Source: Corynebacterium provencense (lineage in GTDB: Bacteria; Actinomycetota; Actinomycetes; Mycobacteriales; Mycobacteriaceae). From it: DNA of 64,000 bases. Below, in pieces: positions 8,634 through 18,200 of this stretch. Each line of letters begins with the position of its first letter. Position 1 is the first letter of the stretch. Below the pieces are notes generated by a model. The model did no database searches, was not told where the DNA came from, and worked only from the letters and a program-made list of their open reading frames with translations. The DNA lies in contig LT160593.1 of NCBI GenBank assembly GCA_900049755.1, positions 893,600 to 957,599 on the forward strand, in the 5' to 3' direction. The position numbers were made by a program, and so were the translations under genes.

Positions 8634-9119
8634 CGGAGAGACCTCCCTGTGAGAGTCGGTTAAGGCTGTCCGGCACCCCGTCTGGCGGCTTTCTGGGCCG
8701 TCAGCGGCTCGCTGCCGGAAACTAGATGTAAGTCTATTCACACAGATTTAGAAGTGTCTAATAGCTCACATCGCCCTCCATTGTGGGACACGTCACGCTT
8801 CAGGACGACAGTGTGCCGGCGCCGACATTGTGACTGCCACCACATACTTTGCCGAAATCGTCAACCCCCCCGCTCCTTTTCACCTCGTTACCGCAGGTCA
8901 TCCGCATTACTCCCCCTCCATCCCCGGACGTGGAAGCCCGGACCGACAGCTCCTTACCGCACCCGACACCGGAGCCGTCAGAGTTCCGTCCATGATCCCC
9001 GAAACGTCTACCCCCGCGACTACCCCCGTTGTCGGATGATGAACCCCGTCCCCGGCCCACCTTTTCCCTCGGGCACCGGACCCGCCACCCGAGGGCCTCG
9101 TCCGGATACTGTGTCCTAC
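8634..9119. promoter_or_regulatory. Divergent whcA-ponA control region with CRP/GlxR-like boxes
   Basis: This 486-bp spacer holds no convincing gene. It contains TGTAA-N6-TCACA at 8727-8742 and TGTGA-N6-CCACA at 8829-8844, each one mismatch from the GlxR/CRP consensus with correct 16-bp spacing. A weaker TGTGG-N6-TCACG lies at 8782-8797. GATACT at 9105-9110 is a possible ponA -10, 9 nt before its ATG. The stretch 8720-8770 is markedly AT-rich for this genome. A degraded copy of about 8776-8870 reappears inside ponA as an assembly artifact. Confidence 0.45.
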
Positions 9120-10937
9120 ATGACCGGACCCCACAAGACTGGAAAAGCGGCACCCGGGTCCCCCTTCCCCGGCCTGCCGGGGCTGCTGGCCGCAGTCCTG
9201 CTCACCGCGGTCGTCCTCACCCTCGCCGCCGTACCACTCATCGGCGGCGCCGGGGTGGCGACCGTGGCAGCGGACGAGACCCTCAGTTCCGACCTGGAGG
9301 ACATCGACGCCAACAGGTCACTGCCGCTGGTGTCCACCGTCACCGACCGTGAGGGGAACGTGCTGGCCAGGTTCTACAACCAACGCCGCTACCAGGTCGG
9401 TTCCGACCAGATCTCACAGCACGTCAAGGACGCCGTCGTCGCCGTGGAGGACCGCAGGTTCCTCGACCACGACGGGGTCGACGTCCGGGGGACCCTGCGG
9501 GCACTCGCCGCGAACGTGGCAGGAGGAGGAGTCGAACAGGGAGCCTCCACGATCGACCAGCAGTACGTGAAAAACTACCTCCTGCTCATCGACGCCGAAG
9601 ACGACACCGACCGGGACGCCGCGACGGAGACCTCGGTGACCCGGAAACTCCGCGAGATGAAGCTCGCGGTGGACCTCGACAGGAACTACTCAAAGGACGA
9701 GATCCTCACCCGTTACCTCAACCTCATCTCGTTCGGGCGCGGTGCCTACGGCATCGAGGCGGCGGCCCGCACCTACTTCGGGACTTCCGCCGCCGAACTC
9801 GATGTCCCGCGGGCGGCCCTGCTCGCCGGCATGGTGCAGTCCACCACCGCACTCGACCCCTACGACCATCCGGACGCCGCCCTGGAGCGCAGGAACATCG
9901 TCCTCGACTCCATGGTCTCCACCGGGGTCCTCTCCCCCTCCGACAGGGATGCCGCGGCCTCCGCACCACTCGGAGTCTCCGAGACCCCCTCGACCGAACC
10001 CTCCGGATGCATCAGCGCGGACGACGCCGGGCTCTTCTGCGACTACGTGCTGGACTACCTCGGCAGTCACGGTATCGACGAGGCCGTGCTCTCCGAAGGC
10101 GGCTACACGGTGAAGACCACCCTCGACCCCGCCGTCCAGGACGCTGCCGTTGCCGCGGTCAGACAGCAAGCTGCCCCGGACGCCGAGGGGGTCTCGGTGG
10201 CCTCCGACTTCATCGCCCCCACCGACGACGGTCACGAGGTGGTCGCCATGGCGTCCTCACGCCGTTACGGGCTTGACGAGGACGCCGGACAGACGGTTCT
10301 CCCGCTCACCCACTCGACCGTGGGGAACGGGGCAGGGTCCGTGTTCAAGATCTTCGCCGCCGCGCAGGCGCTGTCGGAGGGCGTCATCGGTCTGGATGAC
10401 ACGGTCAGGGTCCCCGCACGGGTCGAGGTCAGCGGAATGGGTGAAGGAGGGGCCGAAGGCTGTCCCCCCGGAAAGTACTGCGTGGAGAACTCCGGTCCCT
10501 ACCGTTCCACGATGACCCTCCGGGAGGCGCTGGCCACCAGCCCCAACACCCCCTTCATCGAACTCGCGCAGAAGGTCGGTGTGGGATCCATGGTCGACCT
10601 GGCGGTGAAGCTGGGTCTGAGGTCCTACGCCGAACCGGGCAGCTTCGACGCCGACACCTCCGTCGTCGACGCCGTCACCGCGACCGGGATGGGGTCGTTC
10701 GTGCTCGGACCTCTGGCGGTCGACCCCCTGGAACTCGCCAACGTCTCCGCGAGCCTGGCAGACCACGGCCGGTGGTGCCCGCCGACCCCCGTGCTCAAGG
10801 TCACCGACCGCTCCGGAAAGGACGTCACACCTGAGGTGGGAGGATGCGAACAGGTCCTCGACCGGAAGGCCGCCGACGCGCTGGCCGTCGGACTGGGCGG
10901 GGACGCCGGTGACGGGCAGGCTCTTATACACATCTAG
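9120..10937 (+). CDS. ponA: Bifunctional class A penicillin-binding protein, N-terminal portion
   Basis: N-terminal 599 residues of a peptidoglycan glycosyltransferase/transpeptidase. A signal anchor lies near residues 17-45. The GT51 glycosyltransferase domain carries the catalytic motif VAVEDRRFLDHDGVD and the EQGASTIDQQYVKN motif. The transpeptidase domain has the active-site motif SVFK (in NGAGSVFKIF) and SPN in ATSPNTPFIEL. Native sequence ends at about 10916. The last codons before the stop at 10935-10937 come from an adapter artifact, and the KTG motif is in the next entry. Located divergent from whcA and upstream of the metallophosphoesterase, like mycobacterial ponA2. I believe the real gene is intact and spans 9120-11391. 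Confidence 0.9.
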   Translation: MTGPHKTGKAAPGSPFPGLPGLLAAVLLTAVVLTLAAVPLIGGAGVATVAADETLSSDLEDIDANRSLPLVSTVTDREGNVLARFYNQRRYQVGSDQISQHVKDAVVAVEDRRFLDHDGVDVRGTLRALAANVAGGGVEQGASTIDQQYVKNYLLLIDAEDDTDRDAATETSVTRKLREMKLAVDLDRNYSKDEILTRYLNLISFGRGAYGIEAAARTYFGTSAAELDVPRAALLAGMVQSTTALDPYDHPDAALERRNIVLDSMVSTGVLSPSDRDAAASAPLGVSETPSTEPSGCISADDAGLFCDYVLDYLGSHGIDEAVLSEGGYTVKTTLDPAVQDAAVAAVRQQAAPDAEGVSVASDFIAPTDDGHEVVAMASSRRYGLDEDAGQTVLPLTHSTVGNGAGSVFKIFAAAQALSEGVIGLDDTVRVPARVEVSGMGEGGAEGCPPGKYCVENSGPYRSTMTLREALATSPNTPFIELAQKVGVGSMVDLAVKLGLRSYAEPGSFDADTSVVDAVTATGMGSFVLGPLAVDPLELANVSASLADHGRWCPPTPVLKVTDRSGKDVTPEVGGCEQVLDRKAADALAVGLGGDAGDGQALIHI

Positions 10938-11052
10938 ATGGGGATAAGAGACAGCCCCATTGTGGGACACGTCACGCTTCAGGACGACAGTGTGCCGGCG
11001 CCGCCAGTGGGACCGCCGCCACATACTCTGCCGAAACCGTAAACCCCCTCTC
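10917..11052. other. Assembly artifact: junction adapter plus copied upstream segment in ponA
   Basis: Bases 10917-10954 match the 38-bp mate-pair junction adapter, including TCTTATACACATCT and GATAAGAGACAG. Bases 10955-11047 are an imperfect copy of about 8776-8868, 2.18 kb upstream, in the same orientation. This is exactly what a circularised mate-pair junction read gives. A 15-bp direct repeat (10902-10916 and 11053-11067) flanks the insertion. The 151-bp net insertion is not a multiple of three, so it creates the apparent frameshift in ponA. Confidence 0.93.
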
Positions 11053-11391
11053 GACGCCGGTGACGGGACCGCGGCGGCCGCGGCCCGCAGCGCCGGGTGG
11101 TCCGGACCGGTCTCTGCGAAGACCGGGACGACGGAGTCGAATCAGTCGGCGGCCTTCCTCGGATTCATTCCGGGACTTGCCGGGGCCACATACGCCTTCA
11201 ACGACGGCGGTTCCGTGCAGCAGTTGTGCAGTTCCCCGTTGCGGCAGTGCGCGTCCGGTGACCTCTTCGGTGGCGGTGAACCGGCGCGTGCGTTCTTCAC
11301 CACACTGACGGCCACCGCCGGCCTCTACGGCGGCGGGGCTCTGCCGGAGGTGGACAGGTCGTTCCTCCACGGACGGGATTCCCGGCTCTGA
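11053..11391 (+). CDS. ponA: Class A penicillin-binding protein, C-terminal portion
   Basis: Continuation of the ponA reading frame after the adapter artifact. It resumes at the repeated DAGDGT segment and contains the third transpeptidase motif, KTG, in PVSAKTGTTESNQSAAFLGF, then the C-terminal end of the domain (EPARAFFTTLTATAGLYGG). There is no PASTA domain, unlike mycobacterial PonA2. Removing the inserted 151 bp joins this directly to the N-terminal portion as one protein of about 706 residues. As printed, this piece has no native start codon; an ATG at 10960 lies inside the artifact. Confidence 0.85.
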   Translation, partial: DAGDGTAAAAARSAGWSGPVSAKTGTTESNQSAAFLGFIPGLAGATYAFNDGGSVQQLCSSPLRQCASGDLFGGGEPARAFFTTLTATAGLYGGGALPEVDRSFLHGRDSRL

Positions 11392-11463
11392 CACCGGCAC
11401 CGCCGCAGTAACGGACCTACCTGTGGATACCGGCAGGTGGAGGGTCTTTTCCGGCGCCCCGGT

Positions 11464-11469
11464 TACACT
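11464..11469 (+). promoter_or_regulatory. Probable -10 element of the metallophosphoesterase gene
   Basis: TACACT lies 6 nt before the GTG start, with no Shine-Dalgarno sequence between; a leaderless promoter. Confidence 0.5.
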
Positions 11470-11475
11470 GGTCCG

Positions 11476-12435
11476 GTGACCAATTCAGCACTGCGTACCG
11501 CGCTCACCGCCGGTGGAGTCCTCGCCGCAGCGGGCCTGACCACCGCGGCAGGGGGTTTCCTCGGGACCCGGGACTTCGCACTCAGGGAGGTGACCGCCCC
11601 GGTCCTCGAGTCCGGGACCTTCGACAGGTTGAGCAGGTTCCACGGCGACGGCCGCCCCGCCGGACGCCGGGAGTTCACCATCCTGCATGTCTCGGACCTG
11701 CACATGCTCGCCCACCAGAAGATGAAGCAGCGGTGGGTGTCGGCGCTCGGGGCCCTGGAGCCGGACCTGGTGGTCAACACCGGCGACAACCTCGGAGAGC
11801 GCGAGGCGGTTCCCGGGGTCCTGCAGGCGCTCGACCCCCTGCTCCGGCGCCCGGGGGTGTTCGTGTTCGGCAGCAACGACTACTACGCCCCCCACCCGGT
11901 CAACCCGGTGAACTATCTCCTGGGCAGGAAGAACCCTCCGGGTGACACGGCCCTGCCGTGGCAGGACATGCGGGCGGCCTTCCTCGAGCACGGCTGGGAG
12001 GACGCCACCCACCGCCGCATCGATTTCACGGTGGACGGGCTGAGGCTGGCCGTCGGCGGTGTCGACGACCCGCATCTCGACCGTGACGACTACCCGGCGC
12101 TGGGCGGGGGGCCCAACCCCGGTGCGGACCTGGCGCTGGGCCTGTCCCACTCCCCGGAGCCCCGTGTCCTCGACCAGTTCGCCGCAGACGGGTACCAGCT
12201 GACCATGAGCGGCCACACCCACGGCGGGCAGCTCTGCCTGCCCGGAGGGCATGCTGTCGTCACCAACTGCGGTATCGACCGTTCCCGGGTCTCGGGCCTG
12301 TCCCGGTGGAGCGAAAGGATGTGGCTGCACGTCTCCAGTGGGCTCGGGACGTCGAAGTACGTGCCCTTCCGGGTGTTCTGCCGCCCCTCGGCGACTCTTC
12401 TCCACGTGGTGGAGAGGCCTTCGGTACCCGCCTGA
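11476..12435 (+). CDS. Metallophosphoesterase, exported or membrane-anchored
   Basis: 319-residue calcineurin-like phosphoesterase. Metal-binding motifs in order are HVSDLHM (D and H), NTGDNLGE (GD), GSNDYYAPH (the GNHD equivalent, here SND) and GHTHGGQLCLPG. An N-terminal hydrophobic stretch (ALTAGGVLAAAGLTTAAGG) suggests a membrane anchor. It follows ponA, as in mycobacteria (Rv3683 position), so a cell-envelope role is plausible; the substrate is unknown. The start is GTG 11476. TACACT at 11464-11469 ends 6 nt before it, so it is probably transcribed from its own leaderless promoter. Confidence 0.88.
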   Translation: MTNSALRTALTAGGVLAAAGLTTAAGGFLGTRDFALREVTAPVLESGTFDRLSRFHGDGRPAGRREFTILHVSDLHMLAHQKMKQRWVSALGALEPDLVVNTGDNLGEREAVPGVLQALDPLLRRPGVFVFGSNDYYAPHPVNPVNYLLGRKNPPGDTALPWQDMRAAFLEHGWEDATHRRIDFTVDGLRLAVGGVDDPHLDRDDYPALGGGPNPGADLALGLSHSPEPRVLDQFAADGYQLTMSGHTHGGQLCLPGGHAVVTNCGIDRSRVSGLSRWSERMWLHVSSGLGTSKYVPFRVFCRPSATLLHVVERPSVPA

Positions 12436-12552
12436 CGGCACGCCGACGGTACCGGGAATGACCTGCAGCTTTGCTCAGCAGGTCCGGGCAGTCTATAGTT
12501 TGTCCTCGTTGCGACACAGCCGCCTGTCACGGGCGACGGTGCCGTTCCAGAC

Positions 12553-12626
12553 CGGGGTATGGCGCAGCTTGGCAGCGCGCTTCGTTCGGGACGAAGAGGT
12601 CGTGGGTTCAAATCCCGCTACCCCGA
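12553..12626 (+). tRNA. tRNA-Pro (anticodon CGG)
   Basis: 74-nt cloverleaf. The acceptor stem CGGGGTA pairs with TACCCCG, with discriminator A. The anticodon stem CTTCG/CGAAG encloses the 7-nt loop TTCGGGA, giving anticodon CGG for proline. The T arm contains GGGTTCAAATCCC. CCA is not encoded. A strong terminator follows about 10 nt downstream. Confidence 0.95.
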
Positions 12627-12638
12627 CAGCCACAGAGA

Positions 12639-12674
12639 AACCCTCCGACCTGTTCACCGGGTCGGAGGGTTTTC
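12639..12674 (+). terminator. Intrinsic terminator after tRNA-Pro
   Basis: The perfect 12-bp stem AACCCTCCGACC / GGTCGGAGGGTT with a 9-nt loop is followed by TTTCTG. It ends the tRNA transcript and could also act on the convergent gene from the right. Confidence 0.9.
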
Positions 12675-12725
12675 TGCGTCACCGCGCAGCCGGCGGACGG
12701 ACGCCCGCAGAGCGGTGCCCGGCGG

Positions 12726-13850
12726 TCAGCCTGCGATGCCCACCTGCCCCAGGTTCACCGGGCCGAGGAAGAGGTCTGTCGTACCGTTGTTGTCGACGAG
12801 GACGCCCAGCACGCGACGGGTCACGGCGTCGTCGGAGGAGTTGTAGGAGTCAGACACTTCTGCGGTGAGTAGCCGGGTCCCGTCCTCCCGGGTCTCGATC
12901 CACGGATCTCTGACCACCACATCCGCCAGCGAGAACCTGGCGGTCGCATGGACTGTGCCCCGGTACCGGACCACGTTACCGTCGGCACCGTCACCCTCCA
13001 CCCGGGAGTAGGAGACCCTGCCGTCGTCGAGGACCTGTGCACCGTCTCGCGGGACAAGTTTGCCGCCGGCAGTCGTCGCCACCTCCTCGACCACCCCGGC
13101 GTCCAGCACGAGGTCGGCCGTCGGTGCTGCGGGCGTGTTCGGTCCGGGCTCCGGCGAGAACGGGAGGGGGACGAACAGTTCCTCGGCGGCGTTGACCGAG
13201 CCTGCAGCCGGGTAGACGTACACCCCGAAGTTGTCCCCGGGGGTCTGCTCCGGGGGATCGACGACGATTCGCGCGGTGAAGGTGCCGTCCTCGTTCATGC
13301 GCTGGGATTCGCGGGCGATCGGCGTCCTCATGTCCAGCGGTGCGGTGGGCAGGGCCTGCAGGGAGGAGTCCGGGAGAACCCAGGCCAGCTCGTCGTGGGG
13401 GTGGGTGCGGGCTTCCCCCGGGGCACCTTCGGAGGGGCGCCACTGATCGCCGAAACCGGAGTAGAGCACGTAGACACCGTTGGGCACCCCGGGTGCCACC
13501 GGCATGATGAAACCTCCCCGGTTGGCTTCCGGCGAAAAGCCGGTGCCGTGGACGAGGAGGACGTCACCTCGGTGGGCCACCGAGGTCTCCGTCACCGGCG
13601 TGCCGTCATCGAAGGTGACACTCACCGAGGGGTTCTCTGCCACGGGCGGGAAGAGGGAGTCCGGGACGGTGGGGAGGGTAGCCGCAGAGGCCGTGGCTCC
13701 GGCGCCGGGTGCGACGAGACCGGGGACGAGAAGGGCGGACACTGTCAGGACGGACGCTGTCAGGACGGCGCCGGCACGACGGGTACCGCGGAGGGAGTTC
13801 AGAACACGGGGATGGCGGGCGGCACGTGCCCGGCGCTGAGGAAACGTCAT
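12726..13850 (-). CDS. Secreted HtaA-like cell-surface protein
   Basis: 374 residues with an N-terminal signal peptide (basic start, hydrophobic AVLTASVLTVSALLVPGLV, then an Ala-rich cleavage region). The mature part has Ig-like beta segments (VSVTFDDGTPVTETS, HGTGFSPEANRGGF). A C-terminal stretch, VVRYRGTVHATARFSLADVV then DPWIE, resembles the corynebacterial HtaA heme-binding domain, which begins with a beta-strand around a GxxxFxGH-like core. There is no sortase motif or C-terminal membrane anchor, so it is probably secreted. TATGCT lies 6 nt before the ATG (leaderless). A 5-bp inverted repeat sits at the promoter, so regulation is likely. The HtaA link is a resemblance by eye, and a generic surface protein remains possible. 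Confidence 0.6.
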   Translation of the reverse strand: MTFPQRRARAARHPRVLNSLRGTRRAGAVLTASVLTVSALLVPGLVAPGAGATASAATLPTVPDSLFPPVAENPSVSVTFDDGTPVTETSVAHRGDVLLVHGTGFSPEANRGGFIMPVAPGVPNGVYVLYSGFGDQWRPSEGAPGEARTHPHDELAWVLPDSSLQALPTAPLDMRTPIARESQRMNEDGTFTARIVVDPPEQTPGDNFGVYVYPAAGSVNAAEELFVPLPFSPEPGPNTPAAPTADLVLDAGVVEEVATTAGGKLVPRDGAQVLDDGRVSYSRVEGDGADGNVVRYRGTVHATARFSLADVVVRDPWIETREDGTRLLTAEVSDSYNSSDDAVTRRVLGVLVDNNGTTDLFLGPVNLGQVGIAG

Positions 13851-13856
13851 GGAATG

Positions 13857-13876
13857 AGCATAGCCTCAGCTAGGCT
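13857..13876 (-). promoter_or_regulatory. Promoter and inverted repeat of the HtaA-like gene
   Basis: On the coding strand TATGCT (13862-13857) lies 6 nt before the start codon. It abuts the inverted repeat AGCCT-N5-AGGCT at 13862-13876. This is a plausible operator, perhaps for an iron or heme regulator, but it matches the DtxR consensus only poorly. Confidence 0.4.
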
Positions 13877-13961
13877 GTTTCACCTGTGGTCTGCGACCGC
13901 TCCTCCGGTGTGCCCCTTCCCGGGGGTGGAACCCGCCCGGGGCAGGGGCGGGAGACCGGGG

Positions 13962-14822
13962 TCAGAACTCTTCGTAGACCGCCGGGTCCTGGTCGTTCAG
14001 CCGACCGTCGGGGCGTCCCAGTGCGGTGATCGCCGCGATCTCCGCGTCAGTGAGCTCCAGCTGCAGGGATTCGAGGTTCTCCTGCTGACGTGCCCGGGAG
14101 GACGCCTTGGGGATGGCCACGGCCCCGAGGGCCCGGTGCCAGGCCAGGATGACCTGCCCGGGGGTGGCGTCATGGGCTGCTGCGGCGGCGCGCACCGGTT
14201 CCGAGTCCAGGGAGGTCCCGCGGCCCAGCGGGCTCCAGGACTCTGTGATGATGCCGTGTCCGGTGTTCCAGGCCAGGGCTCCTTCCGGGGCGCCGGCCAG
14301 CGGTTCGTTCTGGGGGAAGGAGGGGTGCAGTTCAATCTGGTTGACCTCGGGCAGAACCCCGGTCTCATCCTCGAGCCGGCTGAGGTGCTCCGGCAGGAAG
14401 TTGCAGACGCCGATGTGTCTGACGAGTCCACGGTCACGGGCTTCAATGAGCGCCTTCCACGCCTCGACGTAGAGTCCCTGTCCGGGATTGGGCCAGTGGA
14501 TGAGGTAGAGGTCCACCGGACCGATGCCGGCACGCCACACACTTTCGGCGACCGTGTCGAGGGCGTCCTCCCGGCGCTGGTACCGGCCGGGAAGCTTGGT
14601 GGTGTAGATCACCTCGTCGCGGGAGACGGTACCTGCGGTGACGGCGTCACGGATCCCGGCACCGACGGTCCCCTCGTTCTCGTAGTTGTAGGCGGCGTCG
14701 ATGAGCCGGTAGCCGAGTTCCAGGGCGGTGGTCACCGAAGAACGTCCTTCTTCCCCGCGGAGCTTGTACGTGCCGAATCCCAGGGAGGGCAGTGTCAGTG
14801 GTTCAGAAGTCATGGTGGCCAT
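13962..14822 (-). CDS. Aldo/keto reductase
   Basis: NADPH-dependent oxidoreductase of the AKR superfamily (2,5-diketo-gluconate reductase-like subgroup), about 286 residues. The catalytic tetrad is visible: Asp and Tyr in LIDAAYNYENE, Lys in YTTKLPG, His in YLIHWPNP. The cofactor-binding region IPKASSRARQQENL near residue 245 gives the usual NADPH 2'-phosphate contacts. The start is probably ATG 14822, with a GGGGGAAG stretch upstream; ATG 14813 is an alternative. Physiological substrate unknown. It lies convergent with nothing and is separated from mnhA by a 390-bp spacer. Confidence 0.9.
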   Translation of the reverse strand: MATMTSEPLTLPSLGFGTYKLRGEEGRSSVTTALELGYRLIDAAYNYENEGTVGAGIRDAVTAGTVSRDEVIYTTKLPGRYQRREDALDTVAESVWRAGIGPVDLYLIHWPNPGQGLYVEAWKALIEARDRGLVRHIGVCNFLPEHLSRLEDETGVLPEVNQIELHPSFPQNEPLAGAPEGALAWNTGHGIITESWSPLGRGTSLDSEPVRAAAAAHDATPGQVILAWHRALGAVAIPKASSRARQQENLESLQLELTDAEIAAITALGRPDGRLNDQDPAVYEEF

Positions 14823-15212
14823 GGTAGGACCACTTCCCCCACCTGTGCAGGGCTCAGCGTGGGTCAGTTCACCGGCACACTCTCGATGCTTCACCGTCCA
14901 CCACCTGTGACCTGCAGCGCAGGAGTGGCGCCCCGCCTGTTACAGTAGAGCACGCATCTGTTCACTCTCAGGTTCATGCCGTTCACTTCGCCGCCAGGGC
15001 GGACGCCTGTGTGATATCCGGGCCGGTCTCCGGCCCGACATCCTCCGGGCTTCCCTCCGGACCTCCCGCCGGAGTCCCACCGACGTCCACAGACGTCCAC
15101 CGGCACGCAACGGCAGTATCCACCGTCCCCGGGAGATGTCACGCAGGTAACTGAAGTTTCCGTACATTAGACCCAGCAGACCCCAGTCAAACAGTGAGGT
15201 GGCCCGCAGACC
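14823..15212. promoter_or_regulatory. AKR-mnhA divergent spacer with hairpin
   Basis: No gene is supported here. A compact hairpin, GGGCCGG-TCT-CCGGCCC, lies at 15020-15036 without a T-run. An AT-richer stretch near 15150-15175 (GTACATTAGAC) is a plausible mnhA promoter about 40 nt before its GTG. Confidence 0.35.
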
Positions 15213-18200
15213 GTGACGAGCATTGTCCTCATCCCCGTCATTCTCGCCGTGGCCCTCGTCCTCGCCCCCGTTCTGGTCCGTGTACTCGACCGGAACGCGG
15301 GCTGGCCGTTGGCCGCCCTGTTCACGGCACTCGCAGTCTGGATCCTCGCGGATCCCGCGCTCGCCGGTGCCGTGAACGACCATGGACAGGTGACCTGGTC
15401 GACGACCTGGTTACCCGACGTCCTGCCCGGCGGAGGAGACATCTCCTTCTCCCTCCGGCTCGACGGCCTGTCCCTGTTCTTCGTGCTTCTCGCACTCCTC
15501 ATCGGCGCGGCCGTCTTCGCCTACTCCACCCGCTACCTGCACCGCGGGGACGGGGCGATGAGTTTCTACGTGCTCATGACCGGCTTCATGGCCTCCGTCG
15601 TGCTGCTCTTCCTCGCCGACGACGTCGCACTCCTGTTCATCGGGTGGGAACTTGTGTCCCTGGCGTCCTTCTTCCTCATCGCCCGGGCAGGACACACCGG
15701 CGAACCCGGCGCGATGCGGACCCTCCTGCTGACCTTCACCGGAGGCCTGAGCCTCCTTGTCGCCCTGGGGATCTCCGTCGCGGCCACCGGGACCACCAGC
15801 CTTTCCGGGATCATCGCCTCCGACGTCTGGGGGCGGGACGCCGTGCTCACCGGCGTCGTGGCCACCCTGACCGCGCTGGCCGGATTCTCCAAGGCAGCGC
15901 AGTTCCCCTTCCACGCCTGGCTCCCGGAGGCGATGGCCGCGATCACACCCGTCTCCGCCTTCCTCCATGCCGCAGCCGTGGTCAAGGCCGGCGTGTACCT
16001 GCTGCTCCGCTTCTCCGGGGCCTTCCACGACGTCACCGTCTGGAACCTCCTGCTCATCATCTCCGGTATGTTCACCGCGGTCATGGCCGCCGTATTCGCC
16101 GTCCAGAAGCCCGACCTGAAGAAGCTCACCGCCTACTCCACGGTCTCCCAGCTGGGCTGGATCGTCGCGACGATCGGTGTCGGCACACCCGCCGCCCTCG
16201 CCGCCGCGGTACTGCACACCGCCGCACACGCCCTGTTCAAGTCCTCGCTGTTCATGGTCATCGGCGTTCTCGACCACCAGGCCGGCTCCCGCGACCTGCG
16301 CGACCTGGGGGTCCTCTGGCGCAGGATGCCCTTCACCTTCGCCGGCGCAGTCATAGCCGCCGCCTGCATGGCGGGGATCCCCCCGACCCTCGGCTTCGTG
16401 TCCAAGGAAGGCATGCTCGCGGCCTTCGAGGAGGCGCCGCTGGGCACCGCGGGACAGACCGTGCTGCTTGCCACCGCCGCGGTGGGGGCCCTCGCCACAC
16501 TCCTGTACTCCGCGAAGTACGTCTTCGGTGCCTTCATCGACGGGCGCCCCGTCGACTCCGACGGCACCGAACGTGTGCCCTCCCCGTCAACGAAGCCGGA
16601 CGCCGAGGTCCGTGAGGCCTCACCGGTGTTCTGGATCCCGGCAGTGCTCCCGGCGGTCGCCTCCCTGCCCGCGGTGGTCATGCTGTCAGCCTGGGACGGT
16701 CCCCTGGACACCGTCGTCGCCGCTACCGGGGCGGGGTCACCCCACTCCCACCTGTCACTGTGGCACGGCTGGACCGTGCCGCTGTGGATCACCTGCGGAG
16801 TCATTGTCGTCGGCGTCCTCCTGCTGTTCCGGCGGCGGCAGATCTTCGCCGCGGCAGAGTCCCGGCACCTGCTGCCGTTCACCGGGGCCGGTTTCATCTC
16901 ACTGACCGTGCAACTGGCGAACAGGTGGGGACGCCTGGCCAATCTGCCGGGCAGTTCACTGAACCCGAACCGGCATCTCATCTGGATCTTCGCGATGGTG
17001 CTGGTGCTCGCCGGCGCCGCCTTCCTCGACGAGGAGGGCCTTCGGCAGCTGGGGTCCCTGCCCCCCCGGGTGGACGGCATAGACCAGATCGGTGACCTCG
17101 TCGGCCTCGCAATGGTGCTGCCGGTGGTCATCGCGATCATCTCCACCCGGTCCAGGTTCGGCTCGGTGATCCTCGTCGGTGTCGCCGGTGCCGCGGTCTC
17201 CTGGATCATGCTGACCCTCGGCGCCCCGGACGTGGCGTTGACCAACCTGATGGTCGAGTTCGTGGTCACCGTGTTCCTCATGCTCGTCGTCCGGCACCAG
17301 CCCCGCCTCTACCTGCGCGAGGGGGAGAACCGGGCGAAGTTCTCGGTGGTGGCGGCCACGGTCGTCGGCATCGTGGTCTTCGTCGGCTCCTGGTTGCTCG
17401 TCGGACGCCACGGCCGGCCGGAGCTGGCGATGTGGTACCTGGAGAACGGTCCGGAGGAGACCGGGGCGAACAACATCGTCGCCTCGATCATCGTCGAGTT
17501 CCGTGGCTTCGACACCCTGGGCGAACTGTGCGTGCTCGGCATGGCGGGCCTGGTGGTCGCCGCGGTCGTAGGGTCGGTGCCCCGGTCCCCCGTGCCCGGC
17601 TACGGCCCGGGTTCGACCTCCGAACTGTTCCGCCGGAAGACCACCGGTAAGGCGACCGCCCGGTTCGCTGACGTTCACAACGTTCCGGAGCTCGCCCCCT
17701 TCTACTCCCGTTACCTGCGCAGCACCTACCTCAACTCGATGCTCGGACGGGTGGTGATGTGGCCCATGGCGGCCGTTCTCGTGCTCTACTCGGCTGCAGT
17801 GTTCTGGCGTGGCCACCAGTCGCCGGGTGGCGGATTCCTCGCCGCACTCGTCCTCGCCCTCGGCATCGTCTTCTGGTACCTCGTGCAACCTTCCTCCCGG
17901 ACCGTCGGGGCACCGGAGATCGGCTACCGCATCATCGGGGCCGGTATGCTCCTCGCCCTGGGGACCGGACTGGTCGGTTACCTCGCGCCCGAGGGTGCCG
18001 GTTTCCTCACACCGTTGCACGGTGAATTCGCCGGTCAACATCTCACGACCTCTCTGGTCTTCGACGCCGGCGTGTACCTTGCGGTGATCGGGACCGTGAT
18101 GACCGTGGTGAACATGCTCGGCGGCCGGGGCCGACCCGGCGCGGACCCGGACCGTTCGCACAAGGCGGACCCGGTCGAGACCGGTGACACACCGGCTCCC

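Noticed and set aside
10917..10954. Tn5/IS50-like mosaic ends as evidence of a natural transposon
   Set aside because: Two mosaic ends lie back to back with no transposase or cargo between them, the length is exactly that of the mate-pair junction adapter, and sequence from a few kb upstream follows. A library artifact explains all of this.
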